A stretch of 64,000 nt of DNA from an uncultured Sulfitobacter sp. (GCA_947501805.1 CANMXJ010000002.1:186001-250000), one strand, 5' to 3'. Counted from the stretch's first letter, positions 19,643 to 29,722 are shown. Program-made: numbers and translations. The notes: generated from the letters alone by a model not told the origin.

Positions 19643-20413
19643 ATGCGTACCTCTTCTGTCTTTGCGATCAGCATTGCGGTCTCGCTTGCATCGGCCTTGC
19701 CACTGGCTGCGCAAGAGCGGTCGTTCAACTTTTCTTTGCGGGGCGGCGTCGCTGCGGGACCGGAATATATGGGTTCTGAAAATACCGAAGCTGGAGTTGA
19801 TCTGGGGCTTAAGTTTGGTGCGCTGACATGGGGTAACACAAGTTTTGGCAACGGGATCGGCAACATTCCTGACAATGGGTTGTCTCTGGCACCTGCGTTC
19901 AGGATTATCGGATCGCGTGAAGCGTCTGACAGTGCGGAACTGGCCGGCCTGACGGATATTGATAGAGCCGTTGAACTGGGTTTGGGTCTGACATTCCGTC
20001 AGACAAACTGGCTTGCCTTTGGGGAAGTACGTCAAGGATTTGGCGGGCATGAGGGCATTACCGGCACTCTTGGTGCTGACCTGATATTCCGCCCTACTGA
20101 TCGTTGGACGCTGACAGCCGGGCCAAGGATCAACATGGGAAATAGTGAATTTGCCTCGACCTATTTTGGCGTGACAGCTGCGGAAGCAGCTGCATCCGGT
20201 TTTAGTGCTTATGACGCGGAAGGTGGCATTTTGGGCGCGTCCCTTGATTTCGGCGCGACCTACCAGATTAATGATCGTTGGGCGGTAGAGGGCCTGTTGA
20301 GCTATGAAAAGCTGAAGAACGATGCGGCCGACAGCCCGATTACCCAAGGCGGATCGGAGGATCAGTGGCGCATGCGGATCGGTCTGAGCCGCGCCTTCAC
20401 GCTGCGTTTCTAA
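19643..20413 (+). CDS. MipA/OmpV-family outer-membrane protein
   Basis: A 256-residue exported protein with the signal peptide MRTSSVFAISIAVSLASALP-LAAQ, then amphipathic beta strands and a C-terminal aromatic residue (RLRF-type end, here FTLRF), as expected for a small outer-membrane barrel. AAGPEYMGSEN near residue 37 is typical of the MipA/OmpV family. The start is ATG 19643 with GGAGA upstream; the frame extends to 19508, but the added part has no signal-peptide logic. Homologues are scaffolds for murein enzymes or porin-like channels; the exact role here is unknown. Confidence 0.82.
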   Translation: MRTSSVFAISIAVSLASALPLAAQERSFNFSLRGGVAAGPEYMGSENTEAGVDLGLKFGALTWGNTSFGNGIGNIPDNGLSLAPAFRIIGSREASDSAELAGLTDIDRAVELGLGLTFRQTNWLAFGEVRQGFGGHEGITGTLGADLIFRPTDRWTLTAGPRINMGNSEFASTYFGVTAAEAAASGFSAYDAEGGILGASLDFGATYQINDRWAVEGLLSYEKLKNDAADSPITQGGSEDQWRMRIGLSRAFTLRF

Positions 20414-20655
20414 GGCTTCTTTTTGAGTGTTTTGAATTTTGTGGGCATTTTTTCTGAGTTCGAAAGCGTAATAGTTCATCGTTAAACTATTTTCCTGAGA
20501 TAAGAACCTGCCAAGCTCCTCGACGTTGCATCTCCTTGACCCGCGCGGACATTTCCGATGAACTTTTGAAAGCTGTGAAAGGGGAAAGAAGGATGCTTTT
20601 TGTCCCTCGAATCTTTCTTTTGCTTTTTCTATAGTCAACCAGCCAAGGGGGGCGC

Positions 20656-21051
20656 ATGAGCGGTGATTTAAGAAAACACGCGGTAGCGGTACGTGAAAAG
20701 GCCTATGCGCCTTATTCTAAATTTTCGGTTGGCGCGGCGATCCGGGCGGTCTCTGGCGCGGTTTTTGTGGGCTGCAATGTTGAAAATGCCGCATATCCGC
20801 AAGGCACCTGTGCTGAAGCCGGAGCGATTGCCGCGATGGTTGCGGCGGGCGAAACGTCGATAGCGGAAATTTATGTAGTGGCTGGTAGCGCAAGGCCGGT
20901 ACCACCTTGCGGTGGATGCCGCCAGAAACTCGCGGAATTTGTGCGCGGTGATGTGGTAGTGACAATGGCGACGGTTGCAGGTGTCGAACAACATACAACG
21001 ATGACGGATTTGCTGCCGGGGGCGTTTGATGCAGCCTTTTTGGAAGGATAA
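20656..21051 (+). CDS. cdd: Cytidine deaminase
   Basis: Deaminates cytidine and deoxycytidine to uridine and deoxyuridine. The 131-residue protein has the zinc site of the homotetrameric class: CAEAGAI near residue 54 (zinc Cys, catalytic Glu) and PCGGCRQ near residue 86 (two zinc Cys). It is the first gene of a pyrimidine/deoxyribonucleoside salvage run and is separated from deoA by 3 bp. The 242-bp stretch before it is AT-rich and probably holds the operon promoter, but no convincing boxes or terminator were seen there. Confidence 0.95.
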   Translation: MSGDLRKHAVAVREKAYAPYSKFSVGAAIRAVSGAVFVGCNVENAAYPQGTCAEAGAIAAMVAAGETSIAEIYVVAGSARPVPPCGGCRQKLAEFVRGDVVVTMATVAGVEQHTTMTDLLPGAFDAAFLEG

Positions 21052-21054
21052 GAG

Positions 21055-22359
21055 ATGAACGCGCGGGCCATTCTGGCAAAGTTGCGGCACCGTCAAACCC
21101 CGACACGCGAAGAACTCGCGTGGGTGGCGCAGGGATTGGCAACGGGCCAAATGAGCGATGCCCAAGCAGGTGCCTTTGCCATGGGTGTTTGTCTGAACGG
21201 GTTGTCGGATGTGGGCCGCGTGGCGTTGACGCTGGCGATGCGGGATTCCGGGCGTGTGTTGAACTGGGATGTTGACGGTCCGGTTCTTGATAAACATTCG
21301 ACGGGGGGGATTGGCGATTGTGTTAGTCTGCTGCTCGCGCCTGCACTTGCGGCCTGTGGTGCTTATGTCCCGATGATCTCGGGGCGCGGCCTCGGGCATA
21401 CGGGCGGCACGCTTGATAAACTTGAGTCGATCCCCGGCGTCAAAACCCAACTGAGCGAGGGCCAGTTCAAGGCCATCGTTGGGCAGGTCGGCTGTGCAAT
21501 TGTAGGGGCCACAGCGGATATCGCGCCTGCGGACCGCCGGCTTTATGCGGTGCGTGATGTGTCCTCGACGGTGGATTCGCTGGATTTGATCACCGCGTCG
21601 ATCCTGTCCAAGAAGCTAGCGGCGGGGCTCGACGGTCTGGTGCTGGATGTAAAAACCGGCAGCGGTGCCTTTATGAAGACATTGGCGGAGGGTCAGGCGC
21701 TGGCAGAGGCGCTGACCAAGACCGCAAATGCAGCCAAGTGCTGCACAACTGCAGTGATCAGTGACATGAGCCAGCCGTTGGTGCCGAGTGTCGGCAATGC
21801 GTTGGAGGTGGCCGAGGTCATGCGCCTGCTGACAGGGACGGGGCGCGGCCCGATTATTGACGTTGCCGCCGCACTTGGCGGCGTGTTGCTGGCAAATTCC
21901 GGATTGGCTGCCGATGTGCAGGAAGGTGCGGATGCGGTCGTGCATGCGATCCGCAATGGCTACGCGGCCGAGCGATTTGCGCGCATGGTATCGGCGCTGG
22001 GCGGTCCGGTGAATTTTGTCGAGGACTGGCAGCGTTTCTTGCCCGAAGCTACGGTCATTCGTCAGGTTTCGGCACCGCATGACGGATATATAGCGCAGAT
22101 CAACGGCGAAGCTTTGGGGATGGCTGTTGTCAGCCTTGGCGGGGGCCGTGTGCTGGAAGGGGATTGTGTAAATCCGGCGGTTGGTATTTCGGATATGGTG
22201 CGCCTCGGGACACAAGTGAAGCGCGGGCAGACACTGGCGGTGGTGCATGCGGTGCGTTCGGATCAGGCGGACAGGGCGGCGCACTCCGTCCTTGGGGCAA
22301 TCACACTTAGCGGTTCGCGGCCAAAGGTGCCGGAACAGATAATCGAAAGGGTGGGTTGA
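21055..22359 (+). CDS. deoA: Thymidine phosphorylase
   Basis: Phosphorolyses thymidine and deoxyuridine to the base and 2-deoxyribose 1-phosphate. The 434-residue length is typical. KHSTGGIGD near residue 80 is the family phosphate-binding signature, followed by the SGRGLGHTGGTLDKLE glycine-rich region; KTGSGAFM lies near residue 200. Its stop overlaps the deoB start (TGATG at 22357-22361), so the two enzymes are coupled in translation, which fits DeoB acting on the sugar phosphate made here. Confidence 0.95.
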   Translation: MNARAILAKLRHRQTPTREELAWVAQGLATGQMSDAQAGAFAMGVCLNGLSDVGRVALTLAMRDSGRVLNWDVDGPVLDKHSTGGIGDCVSLLLAPALAACGAYVPMISGRGLGHTGGTLDKLESIPGVKTQLSEGQFKAIVGQVGCAIVGATADIAPADRRLYAVRDVSSTVDSLDLITASILSKKLAAGLDGLVLDVKTGSGAFMKTLAEGQALAEALTKTANAAKCCTTAVISDMSQPLVPSVGNALEVAEVMRLLTGTGRGPIIDVAAALGGVLLANSGLAADVQEGADAVVHAIRNGYAAERFARMVSALGGPVNFVEDWQRFLPEATVIRQVSAPHDGYIAQINGEALGMAVVSLGGGRVLEGDCVNPAVGISDMVRLGTQVKRGQTLAVVHAVRSDQADRAAHSVLGAITLSGSRPKVPEQIIERVG

Positions 22360-23549
22360 TGCCACGTGCCTTTCTGGTGGTAATGGATTCGGTTGGCATT
22401 GGCGGCGCGCCCGATGCCGACCAGTTTTTTAACGGTGATGTACCGGACGCGGGGGCCAATACGCTGGGCCATATTGCACAGGCTTGTGCGGCGGGCCATG
22501 CCGAAGAGGGGCGCAATGGGCCCTTAAACATGCCAACGCTCGACGGACTCGGGCTAGGTGCTGCATTGAAATTGGCAAGCGGGCTTGAGGTGGCCGGACT
22601 GGACGGCGATTTAAGTGCATCATTTGGTGCTGCGACCGAAGTTTCCAGAGGCAAGGACACGCCGTCGGGTCATTGGGAGTTGGCGGGTTTGCCGGTGCCA
22701 TGGGATTGGCATTACTTCCCGGATGAAACACCGGCTTTTCCAGCTGACGTCAGTCGGCTGATTGCCGCAACGGCGGGGACAGAGGATATTCTTGGTGATT
22801 GTCATGCTTCCGGTACCGCAATCATTTCAGAGTTGGGGGCGCAGCATCTAAAAAGCGGATGGCCGATTTGCTACACGTCAGCGGACAGTGTGGTGCAGAT
22901 TGCAGCCCACGAGGAGACATTCGGGTTGGAGCGTCTTTTGAATTTATGCGCGGGTGTTGCGCCATATTTTCACGACATGAAAGTGGGGCGTGTGATTGCC
23001 CGTCCTTTTAAGGGAGATATGGATAAAGGCTTTGAGCGGACCGGAAACCGCAAAGATTTTGCAATCATGCCGCCCGCACCGGTGCTGAGCAATTGGGTGC
23101 AGGATGCCGGAAGACGCGTTTATGCCGTTGGAAAGATTGGTGATATTTTCTCTATGCAGGGTATAGACGAGGTGCGCAAAGGCGATGATGCAACGCTGAT
23201 GGGGCATCTGGGTGATCTGGTGACTACAGCCGAAGAGGGTGCCTTTGTCTTTGCGAACTTTGTGGAATTTGACAGTCTTTACGGGCATCGCCGTGATGTG
23301 TCGGGGTATGCCCGCGCACTGGAGTGGTTTGACGCGCAGATTGGTGCAGTGATTGCCCGCCTAAGACCCGGTGACATGATGGTGCTGACGGCAGATCATG
23401 GCAATGATCCGACATGGGTCGGCACGGATCACACGCGCGAACGGGTGCCCGTGCTGATTGCGGGTGAACAGACGGGACCGTTGGGGTTGATCGGGTTTGC
23501 AGATGTGGCCGATCTGGTGGCGCGGCATCTGGGTGTACCTCGCAGGTAA
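22359..23549 (+). CDS. deoB: Phosphopentomutase
   Basis: Interconverts (deoxy)ribose 1-phosphate and 5-phosphate. The 396-residue protein belongs to the alkaline-phosphatase superfamily with metal ligands at both ends: [11 protein letters not shown] (residues 9-19) and [18 protein letters not shown] near residue 346. Start is ATG 22359, overlapping the deoA stop by one base; the TTG one codon upstream is less likely. Downstream, 122 bp separate it from upp. Confidence 0.95.
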   Translation: MPRAFLVVMDSVGIGGAPDADQFFNGDVPDAGANTLGHIAQACAAGHAEEGRNGPLNMPTLDGLGLGAALKLASGLEVAGLDGDLSASFGAATEVSRGKDTPSGHWELAGLPVPWDWHYFPDETPAFPADVSRLIAATAGTEDILGDCHASGTAIISELGAQHLKSGWPICYTSADSVVQIAAHEETFGLERLLNLCAGVAPYFHDMKVGRVIARPFKGDMDKGFERTGNRKDFAIMPPAPVLSNWVQDAGRRVYAVGKIGDIFSMQGIDEVRKGDDATLMGHLGDLVTTAEEGAFVFANFVEFDSLYGHRRDVSGYARALEWFDAQIGAVIARLRPGDMMVLTADHGNDPTWVGTDHTRERVPVLIAGEQTGPLGLIGFADVADLVARHLGVPRR

Positions 23550-23671
23550 GTTTGCCTGCGGTGATCAATAATCCGCATGCCGCAGGATTTCAGGTCGAAA
23601 AAGACCGCGGCCGGGTGCTTGCGAAGGCCGATGTTTCGGGCGACAACGGGGGAAATAGGGGAATTGCTGCG

Positions 23672-24313
23672 ATGACTGATTTAGATGACCACCTGACGCT
23701 TGTTGACCATCCTTTGGTGCAGCACAAACTCACCATTATGCGCGACAAGGAAACGCCAACTGCGGTGTTTCGCCAACTGTTGCGCGAGATTTCCCAGTTG
23801 CTGGCTTATGAAGTCACGCGTGGTCTGCCGATGACGACCAAGCGGATCGAAACGCCGATGCAAATGATGGATGCACCGACGCTGGATGGAAAGAAGCTCG
23901 CGTTGATCTCTATCCTGCGCGCGGGCAACGGGTTGCTGGACGGGGTTCTGGAATTGATCCCCTCGGCTAGGGTTGGATTTGTCGGGTTGTACCGAGATGA
24001 AGAAACACTGCAACCGGTGCAGTATTACTTCAAGGTTCCGGAAGGACTGGATGACCGTCTGGTTATTGCCGTGGATCCGATGTTGGCGACCGGCAACTCG
24101 TCTGTCGCAGCGATTGATCTGCTGAAAAAGGCGGGCGCGACCAATATTCGTTTCCTGTGTTTACTTGCCGCACCCGAAGGAATCGCCCGTATGAAGGAGG
24201 CGCATCCGGACGTGCCGATTGTTACGGCTTCTGTTGACGATGCGTTAAATGAGTTGGGCTATATCGTTCCGGGACTGGGCGATGCAGGTGACCGGATGTT
24301 TGGAACGAAATAA
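23672..24313 (+). CDS. upp: Uracil phosphoribosyltransferase
   Basis: Makes UMP from uracil and PRPP, salvaging the base freed by thymidine/uridine phosphorolysis. The 213-residue protein has the PRPP-binding loop [14 protein letters not shown] (about residue 133), the uracil-binding [13 protein letters not shown] near the C-terminus, and [13 protein letters not shown] at the N-terminus, all typical. The start is ATG 23672; the frame extends 40 codons upstream, but that part is not family-like. It completes a cdd-deoA-deoB-upp salvage set on one strand. Confidence 0.95.
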   Translation: MTDLDDHLTLVDHPLVQHKLTIMRDKETPTAVFRQLLREISQLLAYEVTRGLPMTTKRIETPMQMMDAPTLDGKKLALISILRAGNGLLDGVLELIPSARVGFVGLYRDEETLQPVQYYFKVPEGLDDRLVIAVDPMLATGNSSVAAIDLLKKAGATNIRFLCLLAAPEGIARMKEAHPDVPIVTASVDDALNELGYIVPGLGDAGDRMFGTK

Positions 24314-24403
24314 TCGCCAGAAACGGCGTTGAAAGATGTGCTAGCCGCTGGACTTGGTCCGCTGGCTGGGGCATCTTCACTACATATTGTGTGGGGGCAC
24401 GGG

Positions 24404-25807
24404 ATGACACTCAGAAGAATACTAGCAATTGTAGCAATGGCGGGCAGCATTGGGTTTGGTTTGAACACCGCAACCAACGCGCAGATTCGCGAGCAGCAGC
24501 CGGCAGAATTTCCGGGCAGCGACTACAAGGGCAAGCAATATGTAGACAGCAACGGCTGCGTCTTCATTCGCGCAGGCATTGACGGGAATGTGTCCTGGGT
24601 GCCGCGTGTGACACGGGATCGCAAGACGGTCTGCGGGTTCAAACCGACCGGAGGCAGCCGCGTTGCGGCCGCTGCAGCCCCTGCAGAGGCTCCGGTTCAG
24701 ATTACGCTGGATGCGCCAGCAACGGCGGCACCTGCGCCCGCCATAAAACCCGCGCCGCGCCGTGTGGCAAAAGTAGCCACGCCCAAACCGCGCCGTGCCG
24801 CGGCACCAGTGGTGGTGCGTCAAACCGCTCCGCGCCGTGTTTCAGCGCCAAAACCGCGGGTTGTGGCGGCCCCACAGATCATTGCACCTGCGCCACAGGT
24901 GCGGCGGACAACAACTGCCGGTTTGGCAAGTTCTTGTCCCGGTGCTTCACCTATTTCCCGGCAGTATTTGCGTGGAACCGGTGTGCGGTGTGGGCCACAA
25001 GCGGAGCCAATTGTTGGGGTCCGTCACACAGCTGTTGCTCCGCGCGTAATGGCACCCCAACCGCGCAGCTATGGCCACATGCAGCCAACGGTGATCCAGC
25101 CGCATTTCGAGACTGGTTATCACAAAGGCGTAACAACGCAGACCCGGATCGTGCCCAAGCATGTGGCACAGAACCGCTTGAACACGCGTAATGTGAGCGT
25201 GCCCAAAGGTTACCGTGAAGTGTGGGATGATGACCGTCTGAATCCCAACCGCGCCGAACAGAACCTTGCGGGGCGTGCAGGTATGTTGTTGGTGTGGACA
25301 CAGACAGTGCCGCGCCGCCTGATCAACCAGTCCACGGGGCGTGATGTGACCGCATCTGTACCGTTGGTTTACCCGTATACAAGTGTGGCCCAGCAAAGCC
25401 GTGAACTTGGTCAAGTCGACATTGTCTATCGCAACGGCCAAACGGTGAAACGGATTGTGCGCAACAAGCGGATGGCAAGACCGGCTGTGCGCCAACCGGT
25501 CTATTCCTCACGCTCTGCCCCTAAAGTGGTGGTACCAAAAGCCGCTTCATCCAAGCGCGCAGCACCAAGCAACGCCTATGCAGGCAAACGGTTTGTACAG
25601 GTTGGCACGTTCCGGAATGCGGCCAACGCACAGCGCACTGCGCAGAACATTGCCCGCATGGGTATGCCTGCCCGCATTGGCAAGCACCGCAAAGGCGGTA
25701 AGTCTTATATGACGGTGCAGGCCGGACCGTTTAATGGATCACATGCGATGAGTTCTGCGATGAACCGCTTGCGTGGTGCCGGTTTCCGCGACGCTTTCGC
25801 GCGGTAG
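24404..25807 (+). CDS. SPOR-domain exported protein
   Basis: A 467-residue exported protein with the signal peptide MTLRRILAIVAMAGSIGFGL and a likely cut after NAQ. A conserved domain around residues 30-75 (KQYVDSNGCVFIRAG, CGF) is followed by a long Ala/Pro/Arg/Lys-rich linker (residues 80-190), a central domain including KGYREVWDDDRLNPNRA near residue 268, and a C-terminal SPOR domain (KRFVQVGTF to DAFAR, the last 75 residues). SPOR domains bind denuded septal peptidoglycan, so a cell-division or envelope role is likely. The start was chosen at ATG 24404 because it begins the signal peptide. It follows upp by 90 bp. Confidence 0.85.
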   Translation: MTLRRILAIVAMAGSIGFGLNTATNAQIREQQPAEFPGSDYKGKQYVDSNGCVFIRAGIDGNVSWVPRVTRDRKTVCGFKPTGGSRVAAAAAPAEAPVQITLDAPATAAPAPAIKPAPRRVAKVATPKPRRAAAPVVVRQTAPRRVSAPKPRVVAAPQIIAPAPQVRRTTTAGLASSCPGASPISRQYLRGTGVRCGPQAEPIVGVRHTAVAPRVMAPQPRSYGHMQPTVIQPHFETGYHKGVTTQTRIVPKHVAQNRLNTRNVSVPKGYREVWDDDRLNPNRAEQNLAGRAGMLLVWTQTVPRRLINQSTGRDVTASVPLVYPYTSVAQQSRELGQVDIVYRNGQTVKRIVRNKRMARPAVRQPVYSSRSAPKVVVPKAASSKRAAPSNAYAGKRFVQVGTFRNAANAQRTAQNIARMGMPARIGKHRKGGKSYMTVQAGPFNGSHAMSSAMNRLRGAGFRDAFAR

Positions 25808-25811
25808 GCTG

Positions 25812-26534
25812 CTACTTTTCTGATGAGAAATCAGGCCAGTCGGAGATGATCCGGCTGGCCATTTCTTTTGCCCAAAGGGTGTAAAGTGGGGCAGCAGGAT
25901 GAAATCCGTCCGATGCCATCAGTTCAGGATCAAGTGGCATGTCAAATGGCACATGGGTCAAGTCCGGGCAGGTTTCCAAATACGCAATGCGCTGTTTTTC
26001 CAAACGCTGCGCATGACGGCCCAAGGTCCAGCGCAGTGCTCCGGGCAACAAGGGAAAGTGGCCGATGGGGGCCATACCGCTCAGGTAAATTTGTGCGGGC
26101 GCATGGAGGGTACGCAGGCGTTGGATCAGCGTGGCCTGTTGGCGCACCCAGACACGCGCGGGGACCAAGCGGGTAACGTCGTTTACACCAAGGGCGATAA
26201 CAATGACATCAAGTGGCCGGGTAGGGGTATTTGCAAGGCGCGTGATTGTGCTTCGGGTGGTCGCACCTGTAAGCGCGTCAAGCTGCCATGTTACTTCAAA
26301 CTGTGTGGCCAGCATTTCGACAAGCTGGCCGCTGAGTGCGTCAGATTGATGCGCGACACCGACACCGGCTGCAGAGCTGTCACCGATGATCCCAAGGCGC
26401 AGCAGCGGGCCTTTGCCATGGGTACCAAATCGCGGTCCGGCTGCTTCTGGCAGGCTTTGTGCGGTGCGACGAACCTGTAGGGCTTGGGCAACAAGCAAAG
26501 GTGACATGAGCAACCGTGCAGCAGTGTCCAACAT
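25812..26534 (-). CDS. SGNH/GDSL-family hydrolase
   Basis: A 240-residue hydrolase of the SGNH fold. Block I is GIIGDSSAAGVG (about residue 48, nucleophile Ser), block III includes GVNDVT near residue 119, and block V is DGFHP near residue 218 with the catalytic Asp and His. The N-terminus is hydrophobic but not a convincing signal peptide. It starts 3 bp after the stop of the upstream membrane protein on the same strand, so the two are co-transcribed. Likely an esterase or lipase/deacetylase; substrate unknown. It converges with the SPOR gene with 4 bp between. Confidence 0.85.
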   Translation of the reverse strand: MLDTAARLLMSPLLVAQALQVRRTAQSLPEAAGPRFGTHGKGPLLRLGIIGDSSAAGVGVAHQSDALSGQLVEMLATQFEVTWQLDALTGATTRSTITRLANTPTRPLDVIVIALGVNDVTRLVPARVWVRQQATLIQRLRTLHAPAQIYLSGMAPIGHFPLLPGALRWTLGRHAQRLEKQRIAYLETCPDLTHVPFDMPLDPELMASDGFHPAAPLYTLWAKEMASRIISDWPDFSSEK

Positions 26535-26537
26535 CGC

Positions 26538-27551
26538 TTATCCGCCGCAGATCGTTTGAAGGCGTAGCCAATCGGCGTCGGACATCAAGGGTTCTGTCAG
26601 TTTGCCATTCATCGGATCGCCTTCGATCAGATCCAGCGTTGTTTCACCGGTAATATCGCGGGCATAGGCATAGGGCGTGCTGCGCAGGACGGCATTTTCA
26701 AACCGCGCAAGCTGGGCCGCTGTGTCAGGGGCGGGGGGCGCTGTCACCATCAGATGCTCAGCATAAGTGTCAAGTGCAGTCGGAGCCAGATCGCCAGTGG
26801 TCAACAGGCGAAAGTTCTCGCGCAGGCCTACGACCTTGAGCAGATCACGCAAGGGGTCGGATGCATCACGACGGGTGAGCTCGGTCAAAACGTAGCCTGC
26901 GGCGACGTCGGGTTCTTCAAAATCCTCGATGACGCTGCGGTTAAGTACAATTAGATCACCCGGAAGGTGCAGGCTGTCCTGTGTCATGTCGGGCAGGACG
27001 GCCAGTGGGCCAGATGCCAGCCGGATGGACAAACGCTCAAGTGCTGCGCGTCCGTTGCTGTCTGCACAAACCGGCCCTGACACACGTTCAATCCGTTTCA
27101 GCAGGGCTTGCCCGATGGCATCACGCTTGACCTTGGGCACCACAGTAAGGGTGTGGTCAAGTAAGGCACCGGGCAGCCAGAAGAGGGCAAGCCATGCCAC
27201 CACAAGAAATGAAACGGCCATGCCCAGCCAGCGAATACGCCCCGGACGCGGGCGGGTTTTTTCAATGGCCTTGCGCAGGGTTTCAATCGCATCGATCATT
27301 TCGCCTTCTGCTTCGGGCAGTTCCAGCGTTTCACCCGGATCGCCATCCGGGTGAAAAATCGCGGGCCTAATGCCGGGATTTGCCCGTTCAACAGCGGCCA
27401 GTGACCAATGGGTCAGCGGTTGGCTCTTGAGGTCGATGATCATCAAGGTGGCGTCACCGATTGACACAATCACCTCGCGGCGCTGGTCCTCGGGGGTGGG
27501 CCGCCACAGGGCGGTTGCCTCAAGCCGGGCATATTTGGTGAGCGCGGTCAT
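26538..27551 (-). CDS. Membrane protein resembling an inactive M48-type peptidase
   Basis: A 337-residue protein with one transmembrane segment at about residues 108-130 and a C-terminal domain of about 200 residues outside it. From LPGDLIVLNRSVIEDFEEPD (196-215) to YVLTEL...LLKVVGL (220-243) the order of segments follows the M48 peptidase pattern (GGxIvv..gLl....sedELA-gVLAHExgHv..rdpl..l), but the expected HExxH reads TELTR, so zinc binding and catalysis would be lost. The likeness is my reading, not a database result. It is the first gene of a pair with the SGNH hydrolase, 3 bp apart. Function unknown. Confidence 0.7.
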   Translation of the reverse strand: MTALTKYARLEATALWRPTPEDQRREVIVSIGDATLMIIDLKSQPLTHWSLAAVERANPGIRPAIFHPDGDPGETLELPEAEGEMIDAIETLRKAIEKTRPRPGRIRWLGMAVSFLVVAWLALFWLPGALLDHTLTVVPKVKRDAIGQALLKRIERVSGPVCADSNGRAALERLSIRLASGPLAVLPDMTQDSLHLPGDLIVLNRSVIEDFEEPDVAAGYVLTELTRRDASDPLRDLLKVVGLRENFRLLTTGDLAPTALDTYAEHLMVTAPPAPDTAAQLARFENAVLRSTPYAYARDITGETTLDLIEGDPMNGKLTEPLMSDADWLRLQTICGG

Positions 27552-27638
27552 GGGGGTGTTGGCCTGCCTCTTGTTTTGCGGCTAGTTTAACACTCAGGTA
27601 CGGCGGGGCAATGGGCGTCGGTGCAAGGGATTGACGCG

Positions 27639-28103
27639 ATGAAGATTGAAAAGGCAACGCAGGCCGATCTGCCCGCAATCGCGGCGCTCTGGCATGTGGG
27701 TTGGCATCAGGGGCACGCGGATGTTGTTCCAGAAGCGCTGGTTGCATCAAGGGTATTGGCAGAATTCACCGCGCGAGTAGCACCTCGATTGACCCAGACC
27801 TTTGTGATGCGCACAGCGGACGAGGTCGCGGGTTTTTACATGTTGGACGGGGATGAAGTGTATCAGTTCTATGTTGATGCCGCGTTTCAAGGGCGGGGTG
27901 TTTCGGGAAAGTTAATGGCATCCGCAGAGGCGGCACTGGCGGGACGTATTGCATGGTTGGCCTGTAGTGTCGGAAATAACCGTGCCGCCGGTTTCTATGA
28001 GAAAGCCGGCTGGGTACGGGTTGGTGAAGTAGACTATCGTGTAGAAACCGCCAGCGGCGGGCAGAATGTTACGGTCTGGCGGTATGAGAAAGACCTGCGC
28101 TAG
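27639..28103 (+). CDS. GNAT-family N-acetyltransferase
   Basis: A 154-residue GNAT-fold enzyme. The acetyl-CoA pyrophosphate loop is FQGRGVSGKLM near residue 85, preceded by the beta-4 strand YQFYVD, and NNRAAGFYEKAGW near residue 115 is the usual beta-5/alpha-4 region. The ATG at 27639 has AAGGGA at 27624-27629; a GTG at 27621 overlaps that site and is less likely. The stop overlaps that of the convergent acyl-CoA ligase gene (28100-28103). Substrate unknown. Confidence 0.85.
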   Translation: MKIEKATQADLPAIAALWHVGWHQGHADVVPEALVASRVLAEFTARVAPRLTQTFVMRTADEVAGFYMLDGDEVYQFYVDAAFQGRGVSGKLMASAEAALAGRIAWLACSVGNNRAAGFYEKAGWVRVGEVDYRVETASGGQNVTVWRYEKDLR

Positions 28104-29722
28104 AGTTCAGCGGCAGTTTTGCGCAGTTCGAATTTCTGGATTTTCCCGGTTGAGGTCTTGGGTAATTCCTGAAAAACAACGCGCTTTGGTGCTTTGAAAC
28201 CGGCAAGCGTTTGGCGGGCGAACGCGATAAAGTCAGCCTCAGTCGCTGTTGCGCCCGCTTTCAACTCCACAAAGGCGCAGGGCACTTCGCCCCATTTGTC
28301 ATCCGGTTTGGCGACAACGGCAGCAAGGTTGACATCCGGGTGGCCCATCAACACCCCCTCAACCTCAACGCTTGAGATATTTTCGCCGCCCGAGATGATG
28401 ATATCTTTGGCACGGTCAGCAATCTGGATGTAACCGTCCGGATGTTGCACGGCGAGGTCGCCGGAATGGAAATAACCGCCCTTGAAGGCTTCCGCCGTGG
28501 CTTCCGGATTTTTGAGGTAGCCTTTCATTACCGAATTGCCGCGGATCATGATCTCACCTTGGGTTTTGCCATCCATACTGGTCTGTTTTACCTCCGGATC
28601 GGTGACGGTGATATGCTCCATCATCGGCATGGCAACGCCTTGGCGCGCCTTGATCGCGGCGCGGGCGGCTTCATCCAGCTTGCCCCAGTCTTCGGTTTTC
28701 CAGATGCACTCTGTCACATGACCATAAGTTTCAGTGAGGCCATAAACCTGCGTGATGTTGAACCCCAGCTTTTCAATCTTGGACAGGGTTGCAGGCGCGG
28801 GTGGCGCACCGGCGGTAAAGACCTCGACCGTGTGGTCAAAGGCGCGGCGTTCGTTGTCGGCGGCGTTCACCAGCATATTGAGGACAATGGGTGCCCCACC
28901 AAAATGCGTGACACCTTCGTCCGCGATGGCATTGTAGATGTTGGGCGCGGTGATATCGCGGCAACAGACCAACGTGCCGCCGATCAACGGCATCATCCAG
29001 GTATGGTTCCAGCCGTTGCAGTGAAACAGCGGCACAATTTGCATGAAGACCGGATGCAGCACCATGCGCCACGACACGACCGTGCCCATTGTCATCAGAT
29101 AGGAACCGCGATGGTGGTAGACGACGCCCTTGGGAAGCCCCGTGGTTCCTGAAGTGTAGTTCAGGGCGAGGCTTTCCCATTCATCCTGCGGCATATGCCA
29201 GGCGTAAGTTTCATCACCGCTTGCCAGAACTTCGTCGTAGGTCGGGTGCCGCCCCGTAGCGGGGAACTTGGGATCGGTGACTTCGACAATCGGGGGGGGA
29301 GGCCCGTCCATTTGTGCGCATGCGGCTTCGGCAAGTTCCATAAACTCGGTGTCGACCAGAACGATTTTTGCGCCACCATGATCAAAAATATAGGCAACCG
29401 TGCCGACATCGAGCCGGACGTTGATTGTGTTCAATACACCGCCGCAAGCAGGCACGCCAAAATGCGCTTCGGCCTGTGCGGGGGTGTTGGGCAAAAGCGT
29501 TGCGACAACGTCGCCCGGTGCCACACCCATCGCGTTGAGGGCAGAGGCAAGGCGGGTACAACGACGGTAATATTGCGCATAATTTACGCGGTGCTCACCA
29601 TAAATGACCGCTGCATGATCTGCAAAAACAGAAGCGGCGCGGCGCAAATGTGACAACGGTGTCAGTGGCACATAGTTGGCATCGCATTTTTCCAGACCCG
29701 TTTCGTCGGCCATCCATCCCAT
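28100..29722 (-). CDS. Acyl-CoA synthetase, DmdB-like (3-methylmercaptopropionyl-CoA ligase family)
   Basis: A 540-residue AMP-forming acyl-CoA ligase: NYTSGTTGLPKGVVYHH near residue 188, the adenylate motif YGLTETYGH near residue 313, the hinge SGDLAVQHPDG and C-terminal KTSTGKIQKFELRK with the catalytic lysine. The N-terminus GWMADETGLEK and the overall pattern resemble Roseobacter DmdB enzymes, which activate 3-methylmercaptopropionate in DMSP demethylation; short or medium-chain fatty acids are alternative substrates. No dmdA, dmdC or dmdD neighbour is present, so the DMSP assignment rests on similarity alone. Divergent from a DMT permease across 94 bp. Confidence 0.75.
   Translation of the reverse strand: MGWMADETGLEKCDANYVPLTPLSHLRRAASVFADHAAVIYGEHRVNYAQYYRRCTRLASALNAMGVAPGDVVATLLPNTPAQAEAHFGVPACGGVLNTINVRLDVGTVAYIFDHGGAKIVLVDTEFMELAEAACAQMDGPPPPIVEVTDPKFPATGRHPTYDEVLASGDETYAWHMPQDEWESLALNYTSGTTGLPKGVVYHHRGSYLMTMGTVVSWRMVLHPVFMQIVPLFHCNGWNHTWMMPLIGGTLVCCRDITAPNIYNAIADEGVTHFGGAPIVLNMLVNAADNERRAFDHTVEVFTAGAPPAPATLSKIEKLGFNITQVYGLTETYGHVTECIWKTEDWGKLDEAARAAIKARQGVAMPMMEHITVTDPEVKQTSMDGKTQGEIMIRGNSVMKGYLKNPEATAEAFKGGYFHSGDLAVQHPDGYIQIADRAKDIIISGGENISSVEVEGVLMGHPDVNLAAVVAKPDDKWGEVPCAFVELKAGATATEADFIAFARQTLAGFKAPKRVVFQELPKTSTGKIQKFELRKTAAEL

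Noticed and set aside
28100..29722. DMSP demethylation gene cluster
   Set aside because: Only the DmdB-like ligase is present; dmdA, dmdC and dmdD are not in the window, so a cluster cannot be claimed.
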